Assembly (NCBI GenBank): GCA_900114405.1
Contig: FOSY01000001.1
Location: 1 to 64,000 of the forward strand
Length of the DNA stretch: 64,000 bases
Reading direction: 5' to 3'
Origin: Lachnospiraceae bacterium KH1T2
GTDB taxonomy: Bacteria; Bacillota; Clostridia; Lachnospirales; Lachnospiraceae
Each line of letters starts with the position of its first letter. The stretch's first letter is position 1. The notes under the pieces are model-generated. The model was given only the letters and a program-made list of their open reading frames with translations. It did not search any database and had not been told where the DNA came from. Shown here in pieces: positions 18,932 through 29,083 of the stretch. The translations under genes were made by a program, and so were the position numbers.

Positions 18932-21592
18932 TTATTTTTTAAGCTGCTGCAGACGTCCCTCAACTTCCTGCATCATCTTTTCATAATTAGCGAGTTTTTC
19001 CTTTTCCTCAGCAACCTTTGCTTCAGGAGCCTTTGCAAGGAATTTCTCATTTGCAAGCATCGCATGTGAACGCTTAAGCTCACCTGCAAGTCTCTTCTGC
19101 TCTTTCTCAAGACGAGCGATCTCTTCGCTGATATCTACAAGTTCACTGAATGGGATGTAGATAGTAGCCTGAGATGTTACCACTGAAACATCGTCATCAT
19201 GTACACCACTCTTATCAGACTGAACCTTAACATGATCAGCATAGCTCAATGCACCGAAGAATAAGCTTCCTCTCTCAAATGCCGCACGAACATTTTCATT
19301 CTCAGAAACAACGATGACATCTGCCTTTCTTGAAGGAGCAACATTCATCTGACTTCTTACATTTCTGATACCCTTAACGGCCTCTTTGATAAGCTCAAGG
19401 TCATATGCCTCACGCTCGAAATGCTTTTCTTCTGTATATATCGGCCATTCTGCGATCATTATTGATTCTGCACCTTCAAATTCTGTTTCTTCTTTTAATG
19501 TGCAGTAGATTTCTTCTGTTACAAACGGCATGTATGGATGAAGCATCTTAAGCGCATCAATGAGAACATTCTCAAGTGTCCAAAGAGCTGCATTCTGTGA
19601 CTTAGCATCGTCTGAATTGTAAAGACGAGGCTTAACCATCTCAATGTACCAGTCACAAAGTGAATCCCAAACAAAATCATAGATTTTTGAAGCTGCGATA
19701 CCAAGTTCAAACTTTTCAAGTGCTTCAGTAACTTCCTTAACAACATCATTGCACTTAGAAAGTATCCACTTATCAACGTCTTCAAGCTCGCTGACTTCAG
19801 GCTTTGTAACTGTCTTTCCTTCAAGGTTCATCATGATAAATCTTGAAGCATTCCAAATCTTATTTGCAAAGTTTCTTGATGCTTCTACTCTATCATATGA
19901 AAATCTCATATCATTGCCAGGAGCATTTCCTGTGATAAGTGTAAATCTAAGAGCATCTGAGCCATACTTATCAATTACATCAAGTGGATCGATACCATTT
20001 CCAAGAGACTTACTCATCTTACGTCCCTTTTCATCTCTTACAAGGCCATGGAAAAGTACAGTCTTGAATGGTCTCTGACCCATCTGCTCATAGCCTGAGA
20101 AGATCATTCTGATTACCCAGAAGAAGATGATATCGTAACCTGTTACGAGTACATCTGTCGGATAGAAGTAATCAAGCTCAGGTGTTTTATTTGGCCAGCC
20201 AAGTGTTGAAAATGGCCAAAGAGCTGAAGAAAACCATGTATCAAGTGTATCCTCGTCCTGATGGAAGTGCTTGCAGCCGCACTTAGGACATACTTCAGGC
20301 ATTTCTTTTGCAACTACTGTTTCGCCGCATTCATCGCAATAATATGCAGGAATTCTGTGTCCCCACCAGAGCTGTCTTGAAATACACCAATCACGGATAT
20401 TGTCTGTCCAGTTATAGAATGTCTTATCCATTCTTTCAGGTATAAGCTTTATCTCACCGTTCTTAACAGCATCTGCTGCCGGCTTGATAAGCTCGTCCAT
20501 CTTTACAAACCACTGCTGCTTTACAAGCGGCTCAACTGTTGTATGACATCTATCATGAGTACCTACTTCATGAGTATAGTCTTCAATACGAACAAGAAGT
20601 CCCATTTCATCAAGTTCCTTGACGATCTGCTTTCTTGCCTCCATACGATCCATACCCTTGAACTTTCCACCATTTTCATTAATAGTAGCATCATCATTCA
20701 TGATATTGATAACAGGAAGATCATGTCTCTTTCCTACTTCAAAGTCATTAGGGTCATGAGCTGGAGTAATCTTAACTACACCTGTACCAAATTCCATATC
20801 AACATACTCATCAGCAACGATAGGAATCTCACGATTCATAAATGGAAGCTCACAGGTCTTGCCGATAAGGTCTTTGTATCTGTCATCTTCAGGGTTAACA
20901 GCTACAGCTGTATCACCAAGCATTGTCTCAGGACGTGTTGTAGCAAACTCGATGTATCTGTCTGTGCCTACAACTTTATATTTAATATGCCAAAGGTGTG
21001 ATGCCTGTGATTCATACTCTACTTCTGCATCAGAAATTGATGTCTTACATACAGGGCACCAGTTAATGATCTTGTGACCTTTATAGATAAGCCCCTTATC
21101 ATAAAGTCTTACAAATACTTCCTTGACCGCTTCATTACAGCCTTCATCCATTGTAAAACGCTCACGGTCCCAATCACATGAGATACCGAGCTTTTTAAGC
21201 TGTGATGTGATTATTCCGCCATATTCTTTCTTCCACTCCCAGGCACGCTCAAGGAACTTGTCACGTCCAAGATCTTCCTTTGAAATTCCTTCTTCCTTAA
21301 GCTTATTTATGATCTTAACCTCAGTTGCTATAGAAGCATGATCTGTACCTGGCTGCCAAAGTGCATTATAGCCCTGCATTCTCTTAAATCTGGTAAGGAT
21401 ATCCTGCATGGTATTATCAAGAGCATGGCCCATGTGCAGCTTACCTGTAATATTTGGCGGTGGCATAACGATAGTAAATGGTTTCTTTTTCTTATCTACT
21501 TCTGCGTGGAAATATTTACTGCTGATCCACTTTTGATAAATTCGATCCTCCATTGCTTTAGGATCATAATTTTTAGCAAGTTCCTTACTCAT
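18932..21592 (-). CDS. valS: Valyl-tRNA synthetase
   Basis: An 886-residue class I synthetase that charges tRNA-Val. The catalytic motifs are intact: PPPNITGKLHMGHAL near residue 47-61 (HIGH) and GRKMSKSLGNG near 525-535 (KMSKS). The editing domain shows TTRPETMLGDTAVAV. The C-terminal coiled coil typical of ValS (RLEKEQKRLAGELKRSHAM) ends the protein. I use the ATG at 21592 (MSKELAKNYDP), the usual ValS beginning; a TTG at 21601, closer to the AAAGGA site, would add three residues. A consensus promoter lies 127 bp upstream. No T-box leader is visible. Confidence 0.97.
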   Translation of the reverse strand: MSKELAKNYDPKAMEDRIYQKWISSKYFHAEVDKKKKPFTIVMPPPNITGKLHMGHALDNTMQDILTRFKRMQGYNALWQPGTDHASIATEVKIINKLKEEGISKEDLGRDKFLERAWEWKKEYGGIITSQLKKLGISCDWDRERFTMDEGCNEAVKEVFVRLYDKGLIYKGHKIINWCPVCKTSISDAEVEYESQASHLWHIKYKVVGTDRYIEFATTRPETMLGDTAVAVNPEDDRYKDLIGKTCELPFMNREIPIVADEYVDMEFGTGVVKITPAHDPNDFEVGKRHDLPVINIMNDDATINENGGKFKGMDRMEARKQIVKELDEMGLLVRIEDYTHEVGTHDRCHTTVEPLVKQQWFVKMDELIKPAADAVKNGEIKLIPERMDKTFYNWTDNIRDWCISRQLWWGHRIPAYYCDECGETVVAKEMPEVCPKCGCKHFHQDEDTLDTWFSSALWPFSTLGWPNKTPELDYFYPTDVLVTGYDIIFFWVIRMIFSGYEQMGQRPFKTVLFHGLVRDEKGRKMSKSLGNGIDPLDVIDKYGSDALRFTLITGNAPGNDMRFSYDRVEASRNFANKIWNASRFIMMNLEGKTVTKPEVSELEDVDKWILSKCNDVVKEVTEALEKFELGIAASKIYDFVWDSLCDWYIEMVKPRLYNSDDAKSQNAALWTLENVLIDALKMLHPYMPFVTEEIYCTLKEETEFEGAESIMIAEWPIYTEEKHFEREAYDLELIKEAVKGIRNVRSQMNVAPSRKADVIVVSENENVRAAFERGSLFFGALSYADHVKVQSDKSGVHDDDVSVVTSQATIYIPFSELVDISEEIARLEKEQKRLAGELKRSHAMLANEKFLAKAPEAKVAEEKEKLANYEKMMQEVEGRLQQLKK

Positions 21593-21718
21593 AATGGTCA
21601 ATTTTTCCTTTCAATCGTGCATCGCTCAGCTAAATCTGTATTTTTATAAAGTATCACATTAAAAGAAGTATATTTTCTTCAATGTACTAGTCATATACGA
21701 TTACACATAATCTAAATA

Positions 21719-21747
21719 ATTGTAGATTTTACAAGGATTTTTGTCAA
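21719..21747 (-). promoter_or_regulatory. valS promoter
   Basis: Minus-strand TTGACA (21742-21747), 17-bp spacer, TACAAT (21719-21724). The leader is about 120 nt and lacks T-box motifs. Confidence 0.85.
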
Positions 21748-21783
21748 GATGTGCGTATATATATACATTTAATTAAAGAAGGA

Positions 21784-21821
21784 AAGAAGGAATCACGGCC
21801 CTTAAACCGCAATTCCTTCTT
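21784..21821 (-). terminator. Terminator of the giant repeat-protein gene
   Basis: 10-bp stem AAGAAGGAAT / ATTCCTTCTT (21784-21793 with 21812-21821) with a T-rich minus-strand tail. It is 34 bp after the gene. Confidence 0.75.
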
Positions 21822-21854
21822 AATTCATCCTAATAAAGTATTCAGATCATGGAT

Positions 21855-24800
21855 TCAATAATTCACATAAAGCTCATTTCTGCCTTTACCGGATACTCCG
21901 GAAATATTTATTGTCATATCACGTGTTATATTGGTAATGGTATAACTCTCGCCATTATTTAGATGACGATTTGATACAGTGCTATTAACATATAGCTTTC
22001 TGTCTTTTCCATTCCATGTAAATGACCATGATCCTCCTTCTCTTACGGTTGCATCGCTGGCTGCTACAGTTCCTGTTCCACCAAGAGCACCTACAGATAC
22101 GTGTACATGATAATACTTAGCAAAATTCATCTTACACGTCGCTCTGTCAGAATCCGGAACGCTGTCGATACTCTTACCTTCAAATACAAAGCCTGCTCTT
22201 TGAGGTGAACCGACATTGATCACATGACCGATATTATACCAACCTGTAGTATCTGCTCCATTCGTAGGAACTGCACCATTCCAATCGATCACCAGGTAAC
22301 ACTGCGCCCTCTTTGCTGTCATTGCCTTCTCTGCCGGTGCTGTCACAGTAATGGAAATACTCTGCTTTTTCTGTCCATTTTCCATATAATAGTGTCTCAC
22401 ATCACTCCATTCTGCTTCACCGGTGTAAGTCACTTTAGTTCCAAGTTTGTACCAGCCTGAGCCTGTGGTTTTCTTTACTCCAACGCTTCCTTTAACTATA
22501 AGCTCTGCTTCTGTCGCATTGATTACCTGTATTTTAGGTGCATTTCCAATGTGCGCTGTCTTAACATCCGCAGTTCGATATCCTTTTACATACGCTAAAC
22601 ACTCAACTTTTACGTCACTATTAAACGCATAATATCCGCTGCCAGCTGTTTCTTTTACGCCTGCACCATTAGCAACTGTCAGATATGCATGTGTCGCATC
22701 AGGACTTATAACCTTATCTTCTTCACCCATTGTCAAAGAAAATGTCTTTGTTTTTGTTCCATTAGCGTCAAAGGCATAGCCATCTGCACAAGTAGCCGTG
22801 TAGGTTATCTTAGTTCCGTACTTGAAAGTTTCTGCAATACTGCCATTATTCTTATGATATTTGATACCTGCTCCAAAACTTTCTTTACTAAACTCTACAG
22901 CACTTATACCTGTTCCCTTTGTGACCGTAAGTTGCCTATAAGCATCTACATACACCGGATAAAGTGTTCTCTGATTCTCATCATAGAAATTAACATTAGA
23001 AACAGCCACACTGTCTGCAACTTCAGCCGTATTGGTAACATTAGCAATCTCATTCATACCAAGAATGTCTCCATTACCTACATTATTTTTATGCAGCATC
23101 TGACCGTTGAATTTCTGACCGTCTACGCTAAGCACACCTTTTGTATCATAAACTTTACCTGCGATATCTTTATTTCGTGACCACGCAACCTGATCGCAGC
23201 CTGTTTTATGAAAAACTGTATTTGGCTTTGTCGTAAAGCTTCTGTCAAAAGTGATATCCTGTGTTACATTATTCCCCGTAGTAGATATACCTTTCGCGTA
23301 AGTTATCCTGTAATCATTCGGAAGATAGTTTCCTATGATTACTCCATCACGATTCTTCGCAAAGGTGACTTTTGTTTTATGGCTTTTCTGGTCTACAGTC
23401 GCCATTACAAGTCCTGTGCTAAACCATGAATCAGCGAAATGATAACCATATTTAAGCGGCTTATCGATCTCAGAGATAATTGCTCCGCTCGTTTTCCCAG
23501 TATCCGTATCAACACTTCTAAACGTCTGTATTTTCCCGGTTTCTTTGCTTACAGATTCATATGTAACATATTTTTCAACCGGAATGTATTTCTTATCAGT
23601 TCCCTGTGTAAATACTGTAAGCCACATATTTTCATGAGCTACAGGTACATTATCGTATACAGCTTTTATATTGATATTTCCATATGATCCATGTAAAAGT
23701 ACTGTTGGCTCAGAAATTTTATTTTTACCAGACTTTCCTCTTTTAGGAACAGCTCTCTTAAACCCTGTTCCTTTAGGCTCTACTGAAGCTTCCCAATAAA
23801 GGAATCTGCCATATCTGCCCTCTTCAACAGTTTTAATGCAATCTGTAGGCAGGATATAATCCGCATCCTCTATTGTATAAGTTCTCTTAACCTTTCCCTG
23901 CTCGTCTGATTTTGAAGTGACCGAGCTTGTTATTGTATATTCTACAGGCTGCCACATAGCATAAAGGTCGATAGTCATTCCATTTTCTGTAGACTCTCTT
24001 CCGGGAACAATACTTCCTGCCTTATATGAAGTTCCTTTGAGGTCAGCTCTTGTGTTCCAGCCTACAAATTTATAACCTGGGAGGATTGCAGATTCTGAAG
24101 CATCAAGTGATGCAAATTTTACCTGCTTTTCAGGATTAGACTGATTGTCACTATCAACAACCGTGTCATTCAGTCCTAAATTGTCAGGCAAGGAGGCACT
24201 CCCGACGAACGCCTTTGATGCGTCCGCCGCAGAAGTTATACTCTCCGTTCCTTTATGATATGTATAAGTAGTTTTCTTTGCTTTCCACACAGCTTTAAGA
24301 ACGATGCTGCCATCTCCATTCACCGTGATATCATTTGTGAAATCGTCTCCATCAGACCATCTGTCAGAAGAACCTGTTCTCTTCCATTCGACAAATTCAT
24401 ATCCCTGTCTCTTAAATGTAACTTTAGGGAGGCGGACCGTATCTCCATATTTCACAGTGATAACGTCATTAAGCATTCCACCGCTTGTATCAACAGCATC
24501 AGTTCCGTCAAAGGTGACTTTTAGAATATTCGGGCTCCACTGTGCATGAAGTGTAGTGACTTTTCCCTGTCTTCCCATATTTTCAAGGCTCTTTGACTCT
24601 CCTGCAGAAAAGACCTTCCCCGTGCCATCAGCATTCAGGTTCCACTCCTTACCCTTAAGCGCACTAAATCCGTTTTTCTTAAAACCGACCGTCGGGATCA
24701 CTACTTTTTCTCTGCTCGTGTACTCTACTGCATCCATCGCACCAAGACCGCCGTTGCCATCAAAAAATACAAGGAATGCCTCTTCCGAAGACCTCCATGC

Positions 24801-27800
24801 CGCATAAAGAATAGTATCTTTATCAAACTTATCTGCAGCATTATACCTTGTCATATCATCAGCATAAAGCCATGCTGTAAAGTAATATCCTTCATAAACC
24901 GGTACAGGTGCTTTGACCGTATGCGATTTTTCATCTGCTTTACGTGCATATATCGTTCCATGTTTATCATCAAAATAAACCATTATCGGGTATTCCCTGC
25001 CCGGCTTTGGGAGTATCACATGCTTGTGGTCAGGATCATTGTCATTATCATACCAGCCTGCTTCAAGGACAATATCCTTTGTTATGACATCCGAATCTTT
25101 ATGCTTGCCGCCTTCTGTATCATACCATCCGGCAAATTCATAATTTTTCCCTTCTACAGTCGGCGTTGCTATAGAGCCAAGTTCTACAGGCTTTTCCGGC
25201 TCAGTTGTGATTGTCACATATCTTCTGCCATCTATCTTTCCAATATTTGCATCAAGAACGACTGCATAATAGTTTGCTCTTAAAACACTTGAGCCTTCGA
25301 ACCACTTCGCCTGCAGTGTAACATCACTATTTATCGGCATTGTAAAGTCAAAGATCTCAGGTGATACTTCCCCATCCTCATTGACTTCCTGCCATCCGCC
25401 AAAGGTATGTCCTTTGTATTCCGGTATCCATGCAGATGCTTTTTTCCCTTTATTGATCTTCTGTACTTCCGGTTTCTCACCATTGCCAGGTATAAGAGTA
25501 ACAGTATACTCAGACGCATTATCACTTCTATCAAACCACTGTGCATAAAATATCTCAGAACTCTGGAATATTCTATTTTCTGAATATTTCCCATTATTTG
25601 AGTCCATCCAGTACCGGAACTCGTGCTCTTTCCACTCACCTGCATCCGGAGCCTTTACCGCGCTGCCCTTTTTAACTATTCTGTGATATATAGTTCCATG
25701 CATATTATCAAAGAACACTATAAATGAGCCATCATTAAATACCGGTCCATTTCCATTTTCATCATACCATCCGGCTTTTATAGAAAGGTCATCTGTCAGA
25801 ACATCATCTTCCTTGATCTTTGTTCCATCTGAGTAATACCATCCGGCAAATTCATAACCCGCATGTTCACTGTCTGCGACTGGTACTGCATTGATTGAGA
25901 TTTTTTCATTATCTTTGATATACTTTACAACCGATCTTGTACCTGTTTCTTCGAAGGTACCACATCCGGCATCGATATATACCTTGTGTTCTGTATCTCC
26001 ATCTTTTATCCAGTGCGGAGTAAGCGACAGATTTTTCTTAACCGGACGTTCCCAGTCATAGAGAAATTCTCCATCTGTCCATCCTCCATTTGAATAACCT
26101 TTCCTTGTTGTATCCGGATCAGGGATATTTACTCTATATCCATCCTTTACCTTCTGAGGATTTGGTGTAACTTCAGTCCCACCGTCAACGTCGAATGTTA
26201 CAAGTCTCATTCCGACGAGCTTATCCGAATTCCATACAGCATAAAGAAAAGCGTCATTTTCAAAAGTATCTCTTTCACTATAAACTCTATTATCAGAGTA
26301 ACGCCAACTGTCAAACGAAAAGTCTCTTCTTGATACACTCGGCGCACTTACAGTCTTATCAATATTTGTCTTTATCCCGAAAATAGATCCATGCATATCG
26401 TTAAAGAATACCATCGGTCTTATTCCGCTTAGTTCATATCCATCCGGATCAATCCAGTGCGCAATGAAGATAGTATCTCTCTTAATAGCATCTGAGCTGT
26501 CATATTTTCTGCCATCTGCAGTATACCATCCCTTAAATTTGCAGCCCTCTCTTGAGGGGATCAGCTTGTCGAGGTTAAGAGCTCCACCAGTGCAAACATC
26601 TGTTACCTTATACTCAGTTCCATCGTCAAACTTACCGCCTGCAGCATCTAATGCTACGATATGACGATATAACGGATTAACATTTTTAGTATCATCCCTG
26701 TCAGATTTTCTACTCTCTGAATCATCTTTTCCACCATCGTTATCCGATTTTTCTGTGCTGTTTTCTGACGTTGACTCTTTTACATATCCATAAGGATTAT
26801 TTCTGTCATCTCCACCATCCTGGATATCATCATTGTCTGCGTCTAACAGCCATACAGCTTCAAGTGTGATATTTTTCTTTAATGGTTCCGTAAAATTATA
26901 ATTATATCCATCAAGATTCCATCCACCAAACTTATAACCATCTCTCACCGGATCTTCAGGTCGTACTGCATTTTCACTGATATTGATAACCTGTGATGCA
27001 ATGCTTTCAGAACCATCTGCGGCTCTTCCGCCGTTTAAGTTAAATACTACATCATATGCAGTTTCTCCAAATACTGCTTCTACCACACCTGCACCCGAAT
27101 ACTTCTCCGGAATATATGTCGCAGGTGATCCATCCAAGAGCCAGTACAGGAATATGTGATTTCTATACTGAATATCAGAATACAACGGTGTATCCTTGTT
27201 AAGTTCGATAACTTCCTTATTTCTCGGATCATTCATAACTCCGTCCGGAAGCTTGAATTTTATCGTCTTTGTTGCAAGCCACTCTTCTTTATAATCACAG
27301 TTGTCCGCATACCAGAGGGTAGTGTTTTCATCTGCTCTCTGAGGTTTAATGAACTCATTCTTTTCTTCTACCGCAGCAGCTTTTTCGGAAACTGTCACTT
27401 TTATGATACGAGTTTTTCTATCATCCAGCTTTATCTTGATCTGCGCTTCGCCGGGCTGAATACCATAGATAACACCATACTGGTCTATAACCGCTACCTG
27501 CTTTTTAAGCTGCTTCTTATCTGCTGCCCAAAAACCATGCTGGATCGTTCCCACATCCAACTTTCTGGCTTCGCCAGCCTTTAGTGTTACCATATTTGTT
27601 CTCTTTAGACTAGTTTCTGAAACATGTACCGGAAGATCAGCAGTACGCTTTTCTCCGCTCTTTAACTCAAATTCATAATGTAAAATACAATCTCCGGCAT
27701 TTTTTCCATATACTTTTCTGCCAAAGATCTGCGCAACATCCTTTGGATTTACTGATGCATACTTTTCAAGCTGATTTCCCGAAAAGGAAGCATCCGATGT

Positions 27801-28430
27801 AACTGTCACCTTTACTGTCTTCTTCTTTGCATTCTTAGGCATTGGAAGGCTTACACGTCTGCTGCTTTTAACCAAATACAGCACTGATGCATTTAACGCG
27901 CCGTCCGTTTTTGGCTTTTTAACAGTTATTTTAATCTTTGCCGTTTTAACTTTTTTGCCTTCATTATAGTAGCCATATACTGTAGCTGTTCCTACCTTCA
28001 ATGCTGTCGCTGTTCCACTCGGAGTAACTTCTACAATTTCAGGGCGAGAACTCATAAATGATATACATCTGACATCTACTGAAGTGCTCAGCTCTACAGA
28101 CCGTCCAAGCTCAATATTTGTCCTTTTCTCCGAAAATGTATTTTTATCACCATTTCCATTATTTACGAGACCTGCTACTGCATAATTCTGATCATTCAGG
28201 TATCCCAGTCCATACATGGATTTATGAGATGAGCCAATCCTGACAAAGTCATTTTTTTCATTATCAGACATCGACGGTATTTCTTTATTGTTCGATACGC
28301 TGCCCGCAGACACTTTTGAATTTCCTGACATCGTTACGTGCTCTGCCATTGCCGGAGATACCGATGTCGTCGCTATAGCAGCTGACAACATAAGTGTTAT
28401 CATTCTGTTTCTTGATTTCTTATCTATCAT
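21855..28430 (-). CDS. Giant secreted protein with Listeria-Bacteroides (InlB B-type) repeats
   Basis: A 2191-residue extracellular protein. Residues 1-29 are a signal peptide ending SVSPAMA. A Big_2-like Ig domain follows (SFMSSRPEIVEVTPSG, LKVGTATVYGYY, about 103-170). From about 460 to 1500 there are about twelve B-repeat modules, each ending with patterns such as GYKFGGWNLDG, GYEFAGWYYSDG and NYEFAGWYDTEG, and then an AxW strand. Three modules share VFFDxxHGTIY, showing a longer period. An acidic, low-complexity linker lies near 545-590. The last 450 residues carry other repeats (AGSGYYAFNSDV, TGSGWYKLGTKVTYTG). There is no LPXTG signal or C-terminal membrane helix, so the anchoring mode is unclear. 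It is cotranscribed with a small membrane protein 20 bp upstream. Adhesion is plausible but inferred. Confidence 0.88.
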   Translation of the reverse strand: MIDKKSRNRMITLMLSAAIATTSVSPAMAEHVTMSGNSKVSAGSVSNNKEIPSMSDNEKNDFVRIGSSHKSMYGLGYLNDQNYAVAGLVNNGNGDKNTFSEKRTNIELGRSVELSTSVDVRCISFMSSRPEIVEVTPSGTATALKVGTATVYGYYNEGKKVKTAKIKITVKKPKTDGALNASVLYLVKSSRRVSLPMPKNAKKKTVKVTVTSDASFSGNQLEKYASVNPKDVAQIFGRKVYGKNAGDCILHYEFELKSGEKRTADLPVHVSETSLKRTNMVTLKAGEARKLDVGTIQHGFWAADKKQLKKQVAVIDQYGVIYGIQPGEAQIKIKLDDRKTRIIKVTVSEKAAAVEEKNEFIKPQRADENTTLWYADNCDYKEEWLATKTIKFKLPDGVMNDPRNKEVIELNKDTPLYSDIQYRNHIFLYWLLDGSPATYIPEKYSGAGVVEAVFGETAYDVVFNLNGGRAADGSESIASQVINISENAVRPEDPVRDGYKFGGWNLDGYNYNFTEPLKKNITLEAVWLLDADNDDIQDGGDDRNNPYGYVKESTSENSTEKSDNDGGKDDSESRKSDRDDTKNVNPLYRHIVALDAAGGKFDDGTEYKVTDVCTGGALNLDKLIPSREGCKFKGWYTADGRKYDSSDAIKRDTIFIAHWIDPDGYELSGIRPMVFFNDMHGSIFGIKTNIDKTVSAPSVSRRDFSFDSWRYSDNRVYSERDTFENDAFLYAVWNSDKLVGMRLVTFDVDGGTEVTPNPQKVKDGYRVNIPDPDTTRKGYSNGGWTDGEFLYDWERPVKKNLSLTPHWIKDGDTEHKVYIDAGCGTFEETGTRSVVKYIKDNEKISINAVPVADSEHAGYEFAGWYYSDGTKIKEDDVLTDDLSIKAGWYDENGNGPVFNDGSFIVFFDNMHGTIYHRIVKKGSAVKAPDAGEWKEHEFRYWMDSNNGKYSENRIFQSSEIFYAQWFDRSDNASEYTVTLIPGNGEKPEVQKINKGKKASAWIPEYKGHTFGGWQEVNEDGEVSPEIFDFTMPINSDVTLQAKWFEGSSVLRANYYAVVLDANIGKIDGRRYVTITTEPEKPVELGSIATPTVEGKNYEFAGWYDTEGGKHKDSDVITKDIVLEAGWYDNDNDPDHKHVILPKPGREYPIMVYFDDKHGTIYARKADEKSHTVKAPVPVYEGYYFTAWLYADDMTRYNAADKFDKDTILYAAWRSSEEAFLVFFDGNGGLGAMDAVEYTSREKVVIPTVGFKKNGFSALKGKEWNLNADGTGKVFSAGESKSLENMGRQGKVTTLHAQWSPNILKVTFDGTDAVDTSGGMLNDVITVKYGDTVRLPKVTFKRQGYEFVEWKRTGSSDRWSDGDDFTNDITVNGDGSIVLKAVWKAKKTTYTYHKGTESITSAADASKAFVGSASLPDNLGLNDTVVDSDNQSNPEKQVKFASLDASESAILPGYKFVGWNTRADLKGTSYKAGSIVPGRESTENGMTIDLYAMWQPVEYTITSSVTSKSDEQGKVKRTYTIEDADYILPTDCIKTVEEGRYGRFLYWEASVEPKGTGFKRAVPKRGKSGKNKISEPTVLLHGSYGNINIKAVYDNVPVAHENMWLTVFTQGTDKKYIPVEKYVTYESVSKETGKIQTFRSVDTDTGKTSGAIISEIDKPLKYGYHFADSWFSTGLVMATVDQKSHKTKVTFAKNRDGVIIGNYLPNDYRITYAKGISTTGNNVTQDITFDRSFTTKPNTVFHKTGCDQVAWSRNKDIAGKVYDTKGVLSVDGQKFNGQMLHKNNVGNGDILGMNEIANVTNTAEVADSVAVSNVNFYDENQRTLYPVYVDAYRQLTVTKGTGISAVEFSKESFGAGIKYHKNNGSIAETFKYGTKITYTATCADGYAFDANGTKTKTFSLTMGEEDKVISPDATHAYLTVANGAGVKETAGSGYYAFNSDVKVECLAYVKGYRTADVKTAHIGNAPKIQVINATEAELIVKGSVGVKKTTGSGWYKLGTKVTYTGEAEWSDVRHYYMENGQKKQSISITVTAPAEKAMTAKRAQCYLVIDWNGAVPTNGADTTGWYNIGHVINVGSPQRAGFVFEGKSIDSVPDSDRATCKMNFAKYYHVHVSVGALGGTGTVAASDATVREGGSWSFTWNGKDRKLYVNSTVSNRHLNNGESYTITNITRDMTINISGVSGKGRNELYVNY

Positions 28431-28450
28431 CTACAACTCTTCCTTACTTA

Positions 28451-28849
28451 TCAACCAAATATCTTAAGTTCACCAATAATAGGAAGAGGTTTCATTTTTC
28501 CCTGGCAAGCATAGACCAATGCCAAGATCCAAGCGACAAACACGATTATCGAACACAGCCACCCGGCTACCGGCACCATGATGCATGCCATATGGCAAAG
28601 TGTTAATATAAGTGACTGACTCAATTGAAGTTTAAGAAATTCTGATCTTTCACGTCCATTACTTAATATCAGAGCAAGAACAAAGCCTATCAGTGTAATA
28701 TACGCGATAATACCAAGTGTCTTATCACTTACATCTGATTTCTGAACACCTTCGTCAAACTCCATCTCTACATTAATTTCCCCGCCGCAATGATGACAGA
28801 TCTTTGCAGGATGATAAATTTCCTTACCACAGTGTATGCATTTTTCCAT
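28451..28849 (-). CDS. Zinc-ribbon membrane protein, DUF4870/Tic20-like
   Basis: A 132-residue protein. The N terminus is a zinc ribbon (CIHCGKEIYHPAKICHHCGG, residues 4-23). After an acidic linker come three hydrophobic segments (about 45-65, 78-95, 98-117) with the surrounding pattern GIIAYITLIGFVLALIL and SEFLKLQLSQSLIL, typical of the DUF4870/Tic20-like small membrane proteins. Its function is not known. It is the first gene of an operon with the 2191-residue secreted protein, so a link with surface display or export can be proposed. Transcription comes from the promoter at 29003-29031 through a hairpinned leader. Confidence 0.75.
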   Translation of the reverse strand: MEKCIHCGKEIYHPAKICHHCGGEINVEMEFDEGVQKSDVSDKTLGIIAYITLIGFVLALILSNGRERSEFLKLQLSQSLILTLCHMACIMVPVAGWLCSIIVFVAWILALVYACQGKMKPLPIIGELKIFG

Positions 28850-28996
28850 TAAACTAAATCTCCTTTGAAATATAAAATTAGAATGTTTTATGCAGCACTC
28901 CGGCTAAAGAACCTTATGCGACTGCATAATTAAAAATAATTGGGAATACACAGTTACGAACGTAACTGCCGAGATCAGGCAAGAACGCCTGATGCG
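28850..28996 (-). promoter_or_regulatory. Hairpin-rich 5' leader of the giant-protein operon
   Basis: About 150 nt between promoter and first gene contain, in order on the minus strand, ATCAGGC/GCCTGAT, CAGTTAC/GTAACTG and a wider stem TTATGCAG/CTGCATAA. No known riboswitch consensus is seen. AAAGGAG lies before the ATG. Confidence 0.5.
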
Positions 28997-29002
28997 AAAA
29001 CA

Positions 29003-29031
29003 ATAATAAACTTGTATACACTTTTTGTCAA
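29003..29031 (-). promoter_or_regulatory. Promoter of the giant-protein operon
   Basis: Minus-strand TTGACA (29026-29031), 17-bp spacer, TATTAT (29003-29008). Confidence 0.82.
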
Positions 29032-29037
29032 TACTAA

Positions 29038-29080
29038 AAATCCCCTTATGACATTTATTCTGTCACAAGAGGATTTAATC
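29038..29080 (-). terminator. Terminator of the liv/cytidylate-kinase operon
   Basis: Stem AAATCCTCTTGTGACA paired with TGTCATAAGGGGATTT (G-U pairs allowed), followed on the minus strand by TTTTTAG. It lies just after the stop at 29084. Confidence 0.88.
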
Positions 29081-29083
29081 AAC

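Noticed and set aside
21602..21718. T-box riboswitch before valS
   Set aside because: No specifier stem or conserved antiterminator motif in the leader.
22224..27584. Several plus-strand frames of 60-160 codons inside the giant repeat gene
   Set aside because: They are antisense shadows, with no ribosome-binding sites.
28860..28925. c-di-GMP (GEMM) type riboswitch in the giant-protein leader
   Set aside because: Only a short GCCGG-like match is present; the core consensus is absent.
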